Shown: piece after piece, positions 63,947 to 64,000 of the stretch
Layout of the letters: the number at the start of each line of letters is the position of its first letter
Position numbering within the stretch: position 1 is the first letter of the stretch
Source: Croceivirga radicis
GTDB taxonomy: Bacteria > Bacteroidota > Bacteroidia > Flavobacteriales > Flavobacteriaceae
Direction of reading: 5' to 3'
DNA: 64,000 nucleotides
Assembly: GCF_002072105.2 (NCBI RefSeq)
Contig: NZ_MTBC01000003.1
Location: 393,359-457,358 of the forward strand
The notes under the pieces: model-generated
What the model was told of the DNA's origin: nothing
Seen by the model: only the letters and a program-made list of their open reading frames with translations
Databases searched by the model: none
Translations under genes and position numbers: made by a program

Positions 63947-64000
63947 ATGAAACCTGATTCTAATAGGATATCCGTTAAGGAGAAAGTTGGGTACGCCCTT
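63947..64000 (+). CDS. GPH-type MFS sugar transporter, 5' end only
   Basis: ATG at 63947 begins MKPDSNRISVKEKVGYAL, then the window ends. The start KxSVKEKxGYA is characteristic of glycoside-pentoside-hexuronide:cation symporters. Only 18 codons are visible. It lies 201 nt after the HTCS gene on the same strand; together they suggest the beginning of a carbohydrate-uptake cluster. Confidence 0.6.
   Translation, partial: MKPDSNRISVKEKVGYAL

Noticed and set aside
1..64000. Defence islands, prophage, toxin-antitoxin, insertion sequences, tRNA or rRNA genes
   Set aside because: Read through both strands; no transposase, integrase, nuclease-helicase or RNA-gene pattern was found.

Overview
The window is chromosomal DNA from a marine-type member of Bacteroidota, most likely family Flavobacteriaceae. 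Several things point there: low GC, dense lipoprotein and signal-peptide genes, a TonB receptor with a carboxypeptidase-like N-domain, 2TM/LytTR signalling genes, a LETM1-related biofilm protein, DUF1080/ThuA/DUF4331 families, a hybrid two-component system (HTCS), and TTTG/TAnnTTTG-type promoter boxes. The genus cannot be fixed from the sequence. I see no rRNA, tRNA, CRISPR array, insertion sequence or prophage.

Layout. 1-6.5 kb: a GH15 glucoamylase/trehalase-like gene (runs off the left edge) divergent from an OtsA-OtsB fusion for trehalose synthesis, then an M28/M1 metallopeptidase operon. 6.6-9.5 kb: an MBL-fold hydrolase, an SMR exporter of the Gdx type, a Crp/Fnr regulator, and an SRPBCC protein behind a perfect 20-bp palindrome. 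9.5-16.3 kb, minus strand: DUF1080, a 1128-residue ThuA/PQQ-dehydrogenase/PKD/cytochrome c lipoprotein, an MFS transporter and an Hsp31-like DJ-1 protein. 16.6-25.4 kb: a large BNR-repeat protein, DUF2490, an alpha/beta hydrolase-OsmC fusion, Cu/Zn superoxide dismutase, an MFS transporter and an ECF sigma/anti-sigma pair. 25.4-32.2 kb: VOC and GT2 genes, DUF547, a TPR lipoprotein, two DUF4331 genes that look like the two halves of one family, and the LETM1-related gene.

32.3-43.2 kb holds the most interesting set. A LytTR response regulator sits behind three small 2TM proteins. Its apparent partner histidine kinase carries a fourth 2TM domain fused to its C-terminus and follows a TPR-like secreted protein. 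A TonB receptor and a DUF2141 secreted protein complete the group. Four promoters here (2TM-regulator operon, TPR-kinase operon, TonB receptor, DUF2141) carry the same direct repeat, TACARTYNRGT-N10-TACARTTGGGT, with exact 21-bp periodicity, in the same orientation, 65-76 nt before the start codon. This matches the geometry of LytTR-domain binding sites, so the group looks like a self-regulating envelope-signalling regulon.

43.2-64 kb: divergent dps/oxyR, a five-PAS hybrid histidine kinase, a DD-carboxypeptidase, YbjQ/NudK/DUF2461/AIM24-family housekeeping genes, a DUF4870-DUF4440 operon with a textbook Bacteroidota promoter, and a PadR-PspC-head-GIN operon. They are followed by thioredoxin reductase, then a large HTCS sensor followed at the right edge by the first codons of a GPH-type sugar transporter, probably the start of a carbohydrate-utilisation locus.
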